Shown in pieces: positions 10,901-25,900 of a stretch of 60,000 nt of DNA (the first letter of the stretch is position 1; every line of letters starts with the position of its first letter). The position numbers and the translations under genes are program-made. The notes beneath the pieces were generated by a model, which ran no database searches, was not told the origin of the DNA, and saw only the letters and a program-made list of their open reading frames with translations. The DNA is taken from the NCBI GenBank assembly GCA_903813345.2, contig CAIIXF020000005.1, positions 31,811,375 to 31,871,374 on the forward strand. The letters are read 5' to 3'. This DNA is from Owenia fusiformis. Taxonomy: Eukaryota; Annelida; Polychaeta; Sabellida; Oweniidae.

Positions 10901-13900
10901 TGTTTTTCATCAACTCTTATCAGATATGTGTCTATGCTTATAGATTGTTTCTGTCCCTTTAAAAGCTTCTAACTAAAAATGTTTTATCTCTTAATTTCAT
11001 ATTTTTTTCTTGCCATATACTGTACATACTTTATTTTATGCTTGTATAGCAGAAAGCAATGTTCCTTTCTATGACTTTCCTATGCCAACTTGTATTTATC
11101 TAGGTTATAAGAACATGGGGGCAGCGTAACCTAGCCAACAACCTAAATGATGTTGGACGCAAACTTCTTGCTGTGGATGACAAGGAGAAAAATGCTGAGG
11201 GTGACTCTGGGAAAGACCCCTTAGCCACAATAGATCAAACTGAAACAGGATCATTGACTCTCACTGCCTTGAAAAAGAAAGGTGCAAAGAAAGGATTACC
11301 TGTAAGTTGGATAATGAATGATGATCATATCAAAAGTTGTAATAAATAACTTCGATTGTGGTTGGGAATTTAGTATACATTTTATAATTGGCCAGTTAGT
11401 TTTAAAATTGAATATTAGTTAATGAAAACACAGAATGAAATCTTGTGCTTAGAATAATAATGAATATAAAAACAAAAAGCAGATTTCTCATATTATATTT
11501 AATTACCATGTATAGTTTTTCAGGAACCCATACACTATGTAAATACTTTGAAGAATAAGTGCAAAATGTATATTTTAGTAAAAGTCTACGTTTTTTAGTC
11601 AAAGTCCAGTTCAGTTCTTTTGGGAATATGCTGAGATATGTTCAGAATGAACCAAAGAGGGTCTAATTATGAAAATTTTCTGGGAGCACGCCTTTCGACC
11701 CCCTAGATTGGGCTTCGTGTGGGGTGCGCTCCACGCATGACCCATCCATACCTCAAAGTTGCCCCCTCCCTTGGCAAATCCTTCTGACGTCCCCGTACAT
11801 GTATGACTTAATTGTTCATGTAAGACTGTTCATTATTCTATAAATCAAATTCATGAATTGATGTTTATCAGGTTGAGAAAGAGAAGGAACCTGATGGTCC
11901 TGTGAATGAAGAGCTCAAGGCACTGGAAGCCCATATGCTGAAACTATCAAAGCAAGGTATGTATTTACTTTTAGTGTATACGTCTTACATGAACTAAATT
12001 CATCAAATAACACATCTAAGAATTCACTAAATGCTTATGCCACATGATTGTGCATGTTTTATTTCATTTTTATAGCTATTTTACAATTATTCTGTTTTTC
12101 TGCTGAATGTTTAATGTCACATTTAATAATTCTCAAAAAGTACATGTATAATGCCTGACAATTTTTATTATGAACGAGTGGCTCATATGTTTCGGGTGAA
12201 CCCCGGGTGATGAACTCTCTATGTATATGTGCTGCATTATGTCCTTTGCTTTAAGAGCTCACATACACCATTGATACTAATGTATTATCATACTATTCTA
12301 CGCTTATTCAGTCTTGGAGGAAAACTTTCAGAGTCCCAACCTTGTGGATTATGATCGCTATGGTAACTGCATGGCCATGTTGTCTTGTTTTGTGCAGAAT
12401 TTTCTCACATCTCTTTAAGAACTTTGATATTTGAAAATATTCAGGAGATGTCTTACCTGATTGTATGTATCGATGCTCCCCAGAATGTGTGTAGTTTGTG
12501 TTATATAGGAACAATATTAAATGGGGTGCAGTAGCTATTTATAAGGGTTTGTTATGGTCTGGCTGTTAGAGCAGATTCCCCTATGATGTACTTGTATATT
12601 GTAGATTTTGTGTTTGTTTATGTACCTGTATATAAAGCATTTACATGTTTGTAAGATATGTGTTTTTTTTACGCATATAACCCTACTATCACACCAAACT
12701 AGTTCTCACTGCGTTCTCAAAAACGGGCTTCAACTGCATACGAACGGACTGGACCTACTAAGAACCGTGTGGGATCTATTTACAAACTTCATCGAACGTA
12801 CTCGAATGGGTAGGTCCTCTATAACTTAGACAAAGCTCAAAATGTTCTCGTGGTCGTCACATTCTACAATTAGAACGAGTGACAACGTACTAACGGAGAG
12901 CTGGACGTACTACGAACGGAACCGTCGTACTTCAATCCTACTAGGGGCGTTTTAACAACGAGTTGAACTGTCGGAGGACGTGTTGAGAACGAGGTAGAAC
13001 TAATTGCAAACGGGTTTAAACTGATTAAGGACACTGCTTATGAACGAGTTAGCAAAAATATAGCTATCACACCAAACAAGTTGCCACTGCGTTCTTCAAA
13101 ACTGGTTTTAAACTGTGTGCGTACGGAATGAACGTAGCTGCAACTTTCTAAGGTCTATTTACGAACTTTATGAACGTTCTCAGATGGGAATGTGATTTTA
13201 GAATTTTGAATCGATTCAAAATTCGATGACGACCATACCGTTCTGTAATCAGGTCATGTTGACCTTCTAGACTAAGGGACGCGTTCTACGACGTTGCACA
13301 CCCACGTGGTGCGACCTGAACGAACTGCGAACAAGATGGACGTATTGAAGACTGTTTAAGAATGAAGAAGCTAATTATTTCAGACATATTTCCCGACCAC
13401 AGCCAGATTGAGCCCGTTTTACGACGTTTTCGTAGGTCTGGCAAGAACGGGTAAGAACTAGTTTGGTGTGATAGGGGGGTAAGCAAATACGTACAGTACT
13501 GTATTGTATTTTGCATATTTCCATGTCATAATGTGAATTCGAACATGTTTGAATTGTAATATTGACCTCAGAACAGGGGTAATATCGTTGAATACACCCC
13601 TTACGGCTAGGCACAAAAGTTTTCAGTCGTTCGGGGTACAGAAAACGTTTGTGCCTAGCCCTGCAAGGCTAATTCAACAATATGACCCCTGCTTTGAAGT
13701 CTATATTTCTTAAATGAACTACATGTCATCTTATCACTAACATACATATAACTACCTGTTTTATTTTCTTCATTGAGTAATGTTCACTTCTATGCATGAA
13801 CATGTTGATTTTATAAACAATTTACAATGCATTGTATACACCCATCTCCATTTTTTTCAGCCCAAAGTGAACATGCATTGACTGGCAATGAGGACCCAAG

Positions 13901-16900
13901 TATACTACATGCCTATATAGCCTACTTACCCAGTAGATTGGCCTATAAAGAAAGTAAGTACATAACATATATCTTCTTCAGGAGAAAATGGGATATACAG
14001 TTATGTCAGTTATTTATACTTTTCACTTATGAGCTTCATTATACCTGTATGTACAATTGAGGGCTGTTTAATACATACTATGCATGCAATTGCTAAATTG
14101 AATCAAGAAAATCAGTGATTGGATATTTACATTGTAAAGTGACAATATTATCCGGTATGTTTTAGTTCTAAAGTTCAAGCGTCGTACCCGCTACCTGGAG
14201 TTCTTTGTGCAGGTGATAGAGAAGGCCTTGGCAGAGGGACTGGCTGACTATGCCATTGATTGGTGCCAAGACACATTCAGTTGGCTTAATAAGTAGGTGT
14301 ACTCACCTCACCATGTGTCTCTATCATCAAACAATACAGTATCAATTAAGAACAGTTCTGTATAGCTGGTTAAGCAGAATTGTTTTAGAAACTGAAGAAT
14401 ACTGCTAACTTGGCACTGTGTTTGATAAACAGTGCTATACAGGCTATTTGAGATTTGCCCAAAAAAATGTCAACAGAATACAATAATTCCACAATGCTTC
14501 ATTATATGTTATAAACAATGCAAGATATTTATTTGTATTTTGATGTAATTTATACACTGTGCATTTATTTTTGGAGTACAATGTACATTTATTACTAGGG
14601 TCTCATAAAAATCTAATTAGAGGTACATTAAAATCTTTATTGTAAATTAACATGTTTTTACCAATTTTAGGCGTAATGAGCAGATTATTGGCAGCAAGGC
14701 TGTAGTGAACAAACAACCAGGTGTTATGGCTATAGCAGGTGATGACCCTAAGAAATACGCTGCTGCTATGATGGAGTACAACAAGGAAAAGGTTGGTCCA
14801 CAGAATGTATTTAGAGGTTATGTCACTATGACGTGAAATATGCCTGAGTTCTCCCAATATAGGCCGACCTTGGGAGGCTCTATATTTGGGCAAGAACGAA
14901 GGCATATTTCACGTCATAGTGACATAACTGATGTATTACATGCCTTTGTTCCCATGGTTACTTTGTATCAATGACGTGACGTCATGATATTATCATGGTT
15001 ATTAAAGAAATCTAATATCAAAACGAGGTAAGCGGGCTATATCGGGGTAATCGGGCAATATCGGTGGATATAGCTCGCTAACTTTCCCATTGACTTCCAT
15101 ACAAATGCTTCGCTAGGTATGTAATACATGATGATACGTTATATTTATCAATTCTTGAGAACAAAAGTGAATCTTTTAATTTAACTTGTAGTTATATTTA
15201 TTAAAGAATGCTCAATCTGCAAGTATGTGTTTACATCGTATACACACTTGTTAGTTTTATGTTCTACAAAAAGAAAAAAAAATTGCAGTTTTTCTGCAGT
15301 GAATGGAAAATTGAAAAAAGAACGTGTTATGGATTATTTAGTGGGGAATGTTCACATTAACTCTCGCTTACTGTAGAATGCTCTCTTCACTTGTTTGTTT
15401 TACCATACAGAAGGATAGTCCTCGCACAAAGTATGCTGCTGCACAGAGAGCTGGTACCAAGAAAAAGAAACCACAGAAATACAAGGTAATTCAAAATTTT
15501 GAGGAATACTCAATTTTAAAATCCAAATATTTATGTAGAATAAAATCATATTTTCAGAAGTATTTTTGTCAACAGTATATTTCAATAGGGTTGCATGATA
15601 ACCCCTCATTTTTGTTTGATAGGATCCCATGGAAAATGTAAGATTTTTAATCAAGTGAACAGATAAGTACTGTACATGTATAAACAAGTAGGCTAGTGCA
15701 CAGAATTGTCATATTTTTGCACAAAACAAAATTCACTCAGTTTTAGGACATAGTTTCACTTCAACACACACTAGTATTAATGAATTAGTTTCAGCACATT
15801 TCCATGTATTTTTGGCTGCATTTTCCAACTTGCTTTCACCAGCATCATGCTTATGTTCCACTACATTGCAGCTATTGCATTCCAACTCCAACATGACAGA
15901 GCAGCAGAAAGAACAGCAAGAACAATTAGAGTTGAAAGTGAGTCACACACAATGCTTTTACACCTGGGCCATGTATCAATTATAATGTGGTATCGTTATG
16001 TCACCACCACAAGTGGTTACATCTTGTTGTAGTCTCAAACTTTTTGTGGGTGGGGTTCAATGGTTGGTGTTTGATAGTTTATGATCTGATTGTGTTTGGT
16101 GGTCATTGTCTGTAACAAATGGCAAGTGGTGACATTTTACATGTTAATACCTTGTTATAGTCTTGCATCAAGTCTGAACCTCTATCTTATCATCTTTACT
16201 TCTGGAGATGATGTGTGGAGTTGGGTACCTAAATATAAGGGCTTGAAGCGAGACTAAATTTGATTGCCAAATTCAACATTAAGGAGGGAGGGAAACCAAG
16301 GCTTAGATATGGAATGAACATTGAAATTAAGTGTGCTATAATTGTGAACCAAACACCAGTATTATGAATTCAACATCATGTTTCGCTAATAACAGTTATG
16401 TTTTATCTTTTTTGATCCAACTCATTCCATTGAAGTCCTTCCCTTTCATACAAGAGCCGCAGAAATCCTAAGCATCATAGGATAAAATTTCTCTTTTAAA
16501 TCTATTTTTTATTTGTTTACTATAGTTGTCTGATAATATTAATAAGGGTGGGCACTTGATACCCGTAGGAAGATATTTCAGTGCATTTATCATAGTATTC
16601 ATTGAAAGTAAAAACTATAAAAAATATACAATACATTGGTGTTAAAGTTGTATTTCTCACCATGGAACAGTACATTCATTTGGGTGAAACTATTTAACAT
16701 TCTAGGCTATTGAAGTACTGGCTCGACTCCTCCCAGAGCTGTATAGAGGCATTCAGAGGAAGTGCAAACTGCGTAAGGTCTGTGTGGAGGAATTGCCCTG
16801 GAGATGCCAGCTGAACATATTGCTGGGTTTGAGCCATTTTGGTGTCTTTTTGCAAAAGTTGGAGGTTCGTGAGAAGGTGATTGGGAACTCTGCAAATAGT

Positions 16901-19900
16901 ACATACAGGTGTGTTGAAATTTCATAGTTGTTCTGCATAACTTCAGGCCTAGCGCCTGTAGCTAGCTTTGCCAAGAGGGGGTTCAGTTTTCAAAAATTCT
17001 AGGGTGGTTCACATTTGACAACTTTGGCCCAAAATCACTTGAAAAGTGATTGAAAAAATTGCATGATTTTGAAAGAATTTCTGGATAAGGGGACTTTGCT
17101 CAAACCCCCGGCTAGGGGTCTGAACTTTGAAAATAATCTTTTAGTAGATATAAAGTACAGTTTACAGTTATGCATCCATCCCCTTACAGCATATAATTTT
17201 CTTATTCTATAAATGATACATTCTGCATACAGGACTACATTTTTGGACCAAGAATGGTTCACATTTGAGAATGCAGGGACCCTTGTTGTGGGCTGGGAGG
17301 GTGGTCCTCCACGCCTGGCCACCAGGGATGGGTATCCCAGCGACCACAGAGGAAAGGGGAGCCAGGATAGACCAAAGACAGGCATTGAGATTGCAGCTGC
17401 TGCTGCAACAGGTCAGTTATTGTGTTGTATCTTGTACCAGGTGACATGTTCTCTAGTGGGCTTCATACATTAAGTATTAATTCTTTAAAGTCAGACTAAG
17501 AGTTAGCCTTGCCCAAGTCGGTCTCTTTTACTTATCTACCCTTCTTGAAATAGCCTTGTCTTATATATTGTGTAGCAATATACAGACCCATACAAACATT
17601 CAAGTTGTATGCATATCTTCAAGTACAGTACCCCTTATGTACATACTGGTAGGTACAATTCAGAAATGTTAGATAATTTACTTTAAAAAGCCTCTTTTTA
17701 ATATTGCACATATATGTTTTTGGAGATACAATTGTAAAAACTCTTCTATCCTGTATATTCCCTAGTATAGACTAAGTCATTTACTTTTAAGATCTAGGCC
17801 TACAGTTTGTATAATAGCTCATCAAGTTGAATGTTCTGTTGTTAAAGGTCACCCCCCTCCTCCAATGTTTGCTATCCCAGAGGAGGAAGAAGACACCCCC
17901 AGGACATACCGATCTGACCGTGGGGACAGTAAGGTGCCTAATGAGGTACCAAAAGAGCTGGTGACCACCAGGGAAACTATTGAGGCCCTTACAAAGACCT
18001 TTGACTTTTTCAGAAGAGCTGTGGTATGTAGACTCATAAAGAAAACTGTTTATTTAGGTGCCTACATCCATGCATTAACATGAGCTGAAATTGTACAATT
18101 TCTCCCTCAATCATGGATCCAGCAAAACCTCTTTTGTTGAGGGACACCTGTAACACAACTGGCGATTGGGTCCCTCGTGTATGATTGGAACATGAATTAA
18201 TGGCAATAAAAACTGTTAATAGTCTCTTTCATAGAACATAAAATCTTGAATCCATGCAAAACCTTCTTGCAGGCTTACATACATCCATACATTAACATTG
18301 GATTATTTGTGCCTCAATCATGTATACATGCAAAACCTTCTTCCTGTAGGTTCTCTCTCACAGAGGCCAACATTGGACATTGCTACAGAATGCATGTAGG
18401 TCTCTGTGGAATGTGGTCCATACAGCTCTGCTGCGTGCCTTCTCAGACACATCTAACGCTAACCTGATCACAGTGGAGGAACTGAGGGAACTTGTATGGT
18501 TGCCATGCTACACAGCAGCAGATTGCCTGCTTGATTGCCTCTATGAACTGCAGATTGACATCACTAAACAAGCTGCAAAGGTAACACATAGTTTTATTTT
18601 TAATAAGCTTTATTTCTTTTTAGTGGATTTGAGCAGAAATAGCCTAGCTAGTAACAATCACCCACTGTCCATATGTCTTTCAGTCTGTCAGTTATTCCTT
18701 TTTTTTATTGTATCACCAGAAGTTGTGACATATTTTAATAGTCTCCAACTTTTTTGTGAACATTGTTCAGTGGCCGGCTGCCGGCGTCCTTAACAAATGG
18801 CAGGTAGTGACATTTTGCATGTTAATGCCTTGTTATTAGTTTGTTATTACTGTTGAATATCCTGATGATAAAAGAAACATTTTTTATTTCATTTGTAATT
18901 TTATCTCCACAGAATTTATAGTTAGATCATACGTATTAAAATGACTTGTGAAATGTGAATTGACTGTATGTGTATTTGCTAGTAATTGTATGAAATATAA
19001 AACGTTGGAACATATATTTCCAGAACAAGAATGGAGAGAGGCCAGTTGTTGCTGACACCTGGTCAGGTGACATAACAACAGAGAAAGGTGGCGCTAGTTT
19101 GAAATTTGAAGACCCCTTGGATGATATAAGTCTGGTTGATACACGCTGGGTGCGTAGAATCACCCTGAGAGTCATAGAGATGCTGTATTATGAGAAGAAA
19201 TGGGAACACTTGGTAGATTTGGCATTTAGGTTCAATGCACTTACTAGGTAAGCTTAAAGTTTGAATATATACAGTTAGACTTTGGATAGTGTGACTGTCT
19301 GTAGATCAGTCTTCATTGGAAGCGTTAATGAGTATTCAAACATGTATATAAATCAGTGAACTTTACTTAGATGTCATTTTCACAATTTTCAAATTCATAA
19401 TAATGTTCTATACTTTGCAGTTTGCCAAGGATTAATTCAAAAATATTTGTCTTTTGCTCTCAATTTGTAATTTTCCACATAATCCGCAATTTGAAGTTCA
19501 GAGTTCAAAACACTGTAACATACTCATAGTTTATTTTATTTTGATTTAAATATACAAGTATTTTACATTTTAAATTTCTTTTCCATCAGTGACCGTTATG
19601 TTGAGCAAGTGAACCCATTGGTAATCAAGGCCCAGAGAGAGTTACTGGTGAGAGTGAGCCAGGAAGGAGGCCATGTGCCACCACAGCCTCACTTTGTTGT
19701 ATGTATACACATTTATAGATGTATTGATATGTTATACTAGGCTTTATCCCAGAAGCACTCGTTGCCATAAGTCGCGCCCTCAAAACCCGGGTTTGCCGCC
19801 ATCCAAACCCGCCTTTGCAAAAAACGAACAGTGCATTATTTGACTCGTTCGTGTTATTTTCGATACTTTTCAAACCAGAATTTTCATTGTTTTTATTAGA

Positions 19901-22900
19901 AGGGTTCCTCGTAATTAACTCTTAACTATGGATATGTTGACTTAACTACAATGGACTTTTAACGAGATGTTTTGCGCATAGGATTATAAAGTGTCTTGTA
20001 TGATGCGCCCTCAAAACCCGGGTTTGCCGTCATCCAAATCCGCCTTTGCAAAAATGTGAACGGTTCATAATTAGAGTCATTCGTGCTATTTTCGGGAGTT
20101 TTCAAACCTGGATTTAATTGCTTTTATTAGTGAAGATCCTTGTTATCAATTGTAATATTGTAAGATTTTGGCCCAGACTGACACAACAGAAATTGTCAAC
20201 ACTGGAGGATGGTAATAGCTCGTAATTGTATTTAAATCAAATATTATCCATATTTATGAATAAAAATAGTATGTCAAGTTGCTCATCTCTACTGGTCAAT
20301 TTTTCTTGCTTTAGTAGCCATTGACCTGATACATTATCTTTGTCAAAATAGAGAACGAACGAATATAAGGGGTCTTCTAGCTTTGCACATTTTAGACCAA
20401 TCATAATACATAACTTTTTCTAATATGTTTAACGTCTTGGTAGATAAAAATAACACGTATAAAATTCTAATAAAACAAACTTTTATATTTCGTGGCCTCA
20501 TTAAACACTTATTTCGTTTGGAATGGCCTTAAACCCTGGTCCGCGAAACACACATTTAAATAAAGGGATTGGCGCACCCGGGTCTGACTGTAAACCTCCT
20601 GTTCACTGTCGTATGAATTATGAATGTAGTTTCGCACAGTTGTCAACGGAAACAAACAGTGAACCCTGCTTTCCCGAACCCGGGTTTCCAGGATTCGCCT
20701 AGCATGCCTTCGACTCTTTCTCCTTTATCCTGAGAAAATATCTTTATCTTTTTATATTAACTGGGAAACTACATTTAAGTTCACTCAGTCACACTTGATT
20801 TTTGTTCAATGATTTATTTTCAAAAATAGCTTGTATGTATTTCAGTTCACAAAAATTAGATATAACCTACACAAAATATACAGTGCCAAATATTGAAGAA
20901 TCCTCAGAAGAAATATAAAAGTTGGTTTATGCATGGGCTATCATGACGTATCATATTTAAAACCAAAACTTGTCATGAATTTGAATCAGCGGAGAATTTA
21001 AACAGGAATAAAGGGCAGACATCCATTTTGCTCTTAAATCAATGGAACTACTTGGAACACGAAAGAAATTCATTCATTTTAAACACAAATTGTGTTGACA
21101 AGACTGGATTGGTTTATAATCGTTAAGGCTAGAACTAAATGAACACATTAACATTAATATTACTTTACAGAGTGCTGAGCGTGAGCTTGGAGAGAAGATC
21201 AGCGCTAAGGAGTATCTTGGGCTACAGCTAACAGTTGATGTGTCAGCTGAAAACTTACCAGCCATTGATGCTGGGGCTCATATAGACCCTGATGGTCATG
21301 ATATATACTCAGGTAAAATAATGATATTTTATATGATACATTACATTATTTAACTTTTTTAACTTTAGAAACCATTTTATGCCAACCAATTTTTAAACTT
21401 TTTCCTATCTCTACATTTTTATTGTTTTATCATGCTTATTTTTATTTTTAAATAAATAATATTATTATTTTGTAGATAAACACATTTATATTCATCTCAT
21501 TGATTTATTACATAGTTTATCATTACATTAGATTTAAACCATATGAAAAATGCTATATTTTATCATGCTAGGTGGCAAAATAAAACGTGGTAAGTATTTT
21601 GGGATAAGGATTCTGCCACACTGCTTCACTGTTGTAAATGCAAAATAATATTACAAGGCTCTATACACAGCTATTTTTCTATAGAATATTCTAGATGTCT
21701 TATATGATCAACAGGGCTTAAACATTTTTATGGAAAATACTTTTATTAATGTTTTTGTTATGCTAGTATGACCAGGCTTCCTGCCTTATATAGCCACGGT
21801 TACACAAAAAGCTTTTTATTAGAATTAGATGTACTTAAGAATCATGGATACACAAATAACTGTCATATATTGTACATTTATGTATAGATACTATGTAGAT
21901 TTAGATGGTTCTTTGCTAGTGCTGCTAAAATAACATACACTATAAGCTAATTAATCTATTGTATAATCATCTTATTTGTCTATTATGCCCATTAGACTAG
22001 TTGGACTCTCATGGTCAATAAAGAATAAATTGCTTGTCATTTGTATCTTGTGAAATTCATATATTAATTTGTTTATTTTTATTCAGCTTGATATGAATAT
22101 ATTGATAGATCTTGAGGAAAACATTCCTGGGCTGTAGTTTAGATGTGCACATGGCTTTATTTTTAATCTAGATGTACATGTGAATATTATTTACATTTGG
22201 TTTTAGGTTTTTGTATTTTAAGTTCTGCAAAGCTGCAGACATATGTATGTTGTATGTTAGTTCTATATGGAAGTAAATCATTAATGAAAAATAAAAAAGG
22301 GATAAGGAAACATTTTTAAAATCATATACACTATTTGGAGAGCACCAATAGTTTTTTGAAGATTGAAAAGTAGAAAAGGGGAGGGAGTGAACAACAGCAT
22401 CCTCCGATCAAAGGACTTCAAAATCCAGAATATATTCTTTCTTTTTACTCCCTGCGATAAGCAGTTAGCATTTCCATGATTAAGAACTCGCAATTTGATT
22501 GGCTGTCACAACACTGCGACAGAAATCATGTGTAAGTCACTGTGCATAATTAGATCACATGATTCAGTTTTATCTGGCGCTTCCAAATTGGTTATAGCAG
22601 AGGGAAGAAGGAGGTACGGATTCTGGATACCTGCTTAGGAGGATGGAACAATTTAGGCATAATGTGGGAAGCATCTGCCTCACCAAAATTTCAGGACAAT
22701 ATCTACTCTGACAATTTTTCAGTTGAAACTATGAAAAAGAAGTCAATAATATGTTTATATCTCATTTGACTCAAAGCCTCACTGAAAAAAATTTGCCTCA
22801 CTGATTTAAATTTGCCTCGCTTATTTTCAAATCCTAGCTATGCCACTCAACAATATCATCCCAGAGAATCACTCTACAAATCGGATCTATGTTTGAATTA

Positions 22901-25900
22901 CAAATACATTTACAATGTACATGTATTTCAACAGAAAACCATGTCACATCCCAGAAACCATCCTTAAAATAAAACATATTAGACAATCTATCCAATTTAC
23001 TCTGCATAGAGATATAGAAATATCAAAACTAAAAAGGGAAAGCGACTTAGTAACTTATATCTCTGTATTAAGGTGGTGTCCATGCTCTGCGTAACATCAT
23101 GGTTCCCTTAGATGTGAACTACACCCTCCAGGCACTGAGGACAGCACTAGATACCTCACAGTACAACTCTAGAGCCCTGCAGCACTCAAGGAAGCTACTC
23201 ATGCTGTACCTATCTGGACGACAAAACAGTCAGTTCTTTTCATTTATGTTCATTTAAGGATTGCGAAAGATATTTAGGTTCCATTTGAATTGTGTTTTGG
23301 GGACAGCTGTTTGGGGAGAGGTAGAAAGCCTACATAAACAAAAAGTGGGAAGAAAATTTTATACTTTGGAAAGTAGTTTTGAAAAATATTTTGACAGTTT
23401 ATCACACAGACTTTTATAATGCATGTAAATGTATCCTGTGGTTCCCTTGAAGAAATACCTTGATACATAACACTTTTCATACATTTTTTTCTTTTCAAGC
23501 TTACCTAGTTTCACATTCATCTTTTGTACAATTGCCATAATATTTTTCAGCTTCAGATGGAATTAGTCGAGGTCCATCGAGGGTTGAGTTTAGGGCCAAC
23601 ACTGCCCACCCCCAACCCATCATGCCTCCAGACCTGCGCAAACAGGAGTTCCACTCAGTTGATGACATACAGACTTCCCCCATGCCTGCCTCCCAAGTTG
23701 GAGTTGTTATCTCGTCATACAATAAATCAATTGGTTAGTGACACATATAGTATATTAAATATTTTGGGATATACACTGCATAAGTATTGCCCATGACCCA
23801 TGTCCTAGAGGGCCCATATGCTATATTACGAGATAATGAAAATGTTACTCTCCCCACTATCATTGAAATATCCAACACATCAAAGTAACAAATTGAGAAA
23901 CACAATGATCAACCAAAACTTCATTTTAATCATGAGTTGCTGTAAGTCTAGATTTTATTCAATGAGTGTGTCTTTAATCAGATAAATTGACAGTAATATG
24001 TGTATTTTCAGAGATGCTGACAGCCAAGAACCAGAAGGGTCTGAGCAGTCAGGCTCTACATGAACTAGGCAATCTGCAGTACCACATAGGCAATGTGAAG
24101 TAAGTTCAATACATGGGGCTTAACTCTTCCACTTAGCAAATTCATCTATCTTTCAACATCATTTATGTAGACTGGTAGACAAGAGCTTCCCAAACTATGG
24201 AGTGCTTCATTCATATCAGGAAAGCATCGCATTCAAAGTGTATTTTAATGTTTACAGGGCTGCCTACAAGAGTTGGTCGGTTGCTCTGGATGTGATCCTT
24301 GGTATAACAGATGCCATTCACACTTGGAGAGGCCACTTCAACACAGATGAGGACATTGCCTCGCAGCTTCTCAACAAATGTGGACTGTGGGGATGTGTAC
24401 TAGGTGGAGTGTTGGCCTCTAACATATCACAATATGTCATCACTTCTAATCTAGGACTGAGAATGGATTGCTGTTTTCTCTCTGGATTCTTTTTCAAGGT
24501 ACATTGGTAGATTGGCTATATAATTATGAAGGAGTAGTGTTTACTGCTGTTATGGCCAAATGTTTATCTGCGATCACTTTCCAAATGTCTTATTTGCCCT
24601 TAAAATATTGTTCTTTGGTTTGTTTTATTATTAGTAAAAATCCATTTTAATTAATATATTCAGTGTAGGGCTGGCACGGAACGGAATTATTGTCCGAACC
24701 GTCCGATTTTGCCTTCGGAAACGGACTTTCGGACCTACCTTCTCATATTCCGATAATTTTCGGAATTTTTATTACCCGTTAAGAACATTCACTTATCATT
24801 ATAGCGACACGCTAACTCGCTATAGCGAACGAGCTACTATGAAACGAAATCAATAAATACATATAATTATTAAACATTTTTACTTGGTAAAGTTGTTTTA
24901 TATGTTATGAATGATTGAAATAAATAAAGTATGATTGTTTTATAAATATTCAGTACCTATAAGAAAAGACAATTATTGTAAGAAAGACAATATACAATAA
25001 GTAACATTATACAGTAACAGTTGTATGCCAAGGTGCCAAGAAGGCAAGGACATTAACATTTTGCCATTAGTTTTGAACATTTATGCCACTTGTTCTGGCA
25101 GTTAGGTAGTGTTAAGAAGTGTTTGTATTTAATAAACATAACACAACTTATGTATATATAGTTGTACACTGCTGTTCCAATGGTAACAAAAATGAGAACT
25201 TAAGGGGAGAAGTAGGAACTATTTTAAATAAGGTCCGAAATTCCGAAAGTTCCGAGTTCCGAATTCCGTTCCAATTCCGTTCCGTTCTGTGCCAGCCCTA
25301 ATTCAGTGGATGTACATATTCATTTGAAATATTATGAACATTTAATTTTAGAAACATATAATGATTTATTCCCGATTTATTACTTGCATCCTCAATTAGG
25401 AGTGTGCAAAAGGTCTGTGAAAGACCAATGAGGTCGTAATCATCAACAAAGTGACTCTATATTCTAGGCGCTATTTAGATCATCTCTGCCCCACCCCCGT
25501 GCAGATCGTGACTATGCCTTGTATGACATAGGGGAGGGCTGTGAGGTGACAAATCTTGTCCCTGGGGTGGATCTGCTCTCAGACAGGTTCAGAGTTGATG
25601 GCAGGACCCTCGTCTCTGCTTTACGCTGGGTCACTGAGGAACTTGCTCGTGGCAAGCACAATCTTTTTGTAAGTACTGGAGTATACTGACCATATATTAG
25701 AATTAACATCTTGGTTAATATTTTGGCAGAGTTTGATATTGAAAACATGGTTCAAAAGGGAAATTGTTGAACTGACATTTTAAAAACAATTGGATGCATT
25801 TTTTCTGTTTATTGAAAATCTATTGAATTATGACGGAATAAATTACATGTTACATGATAATATTATTATAATGAAATGTTATGTTTAAATACTGTGCTGT

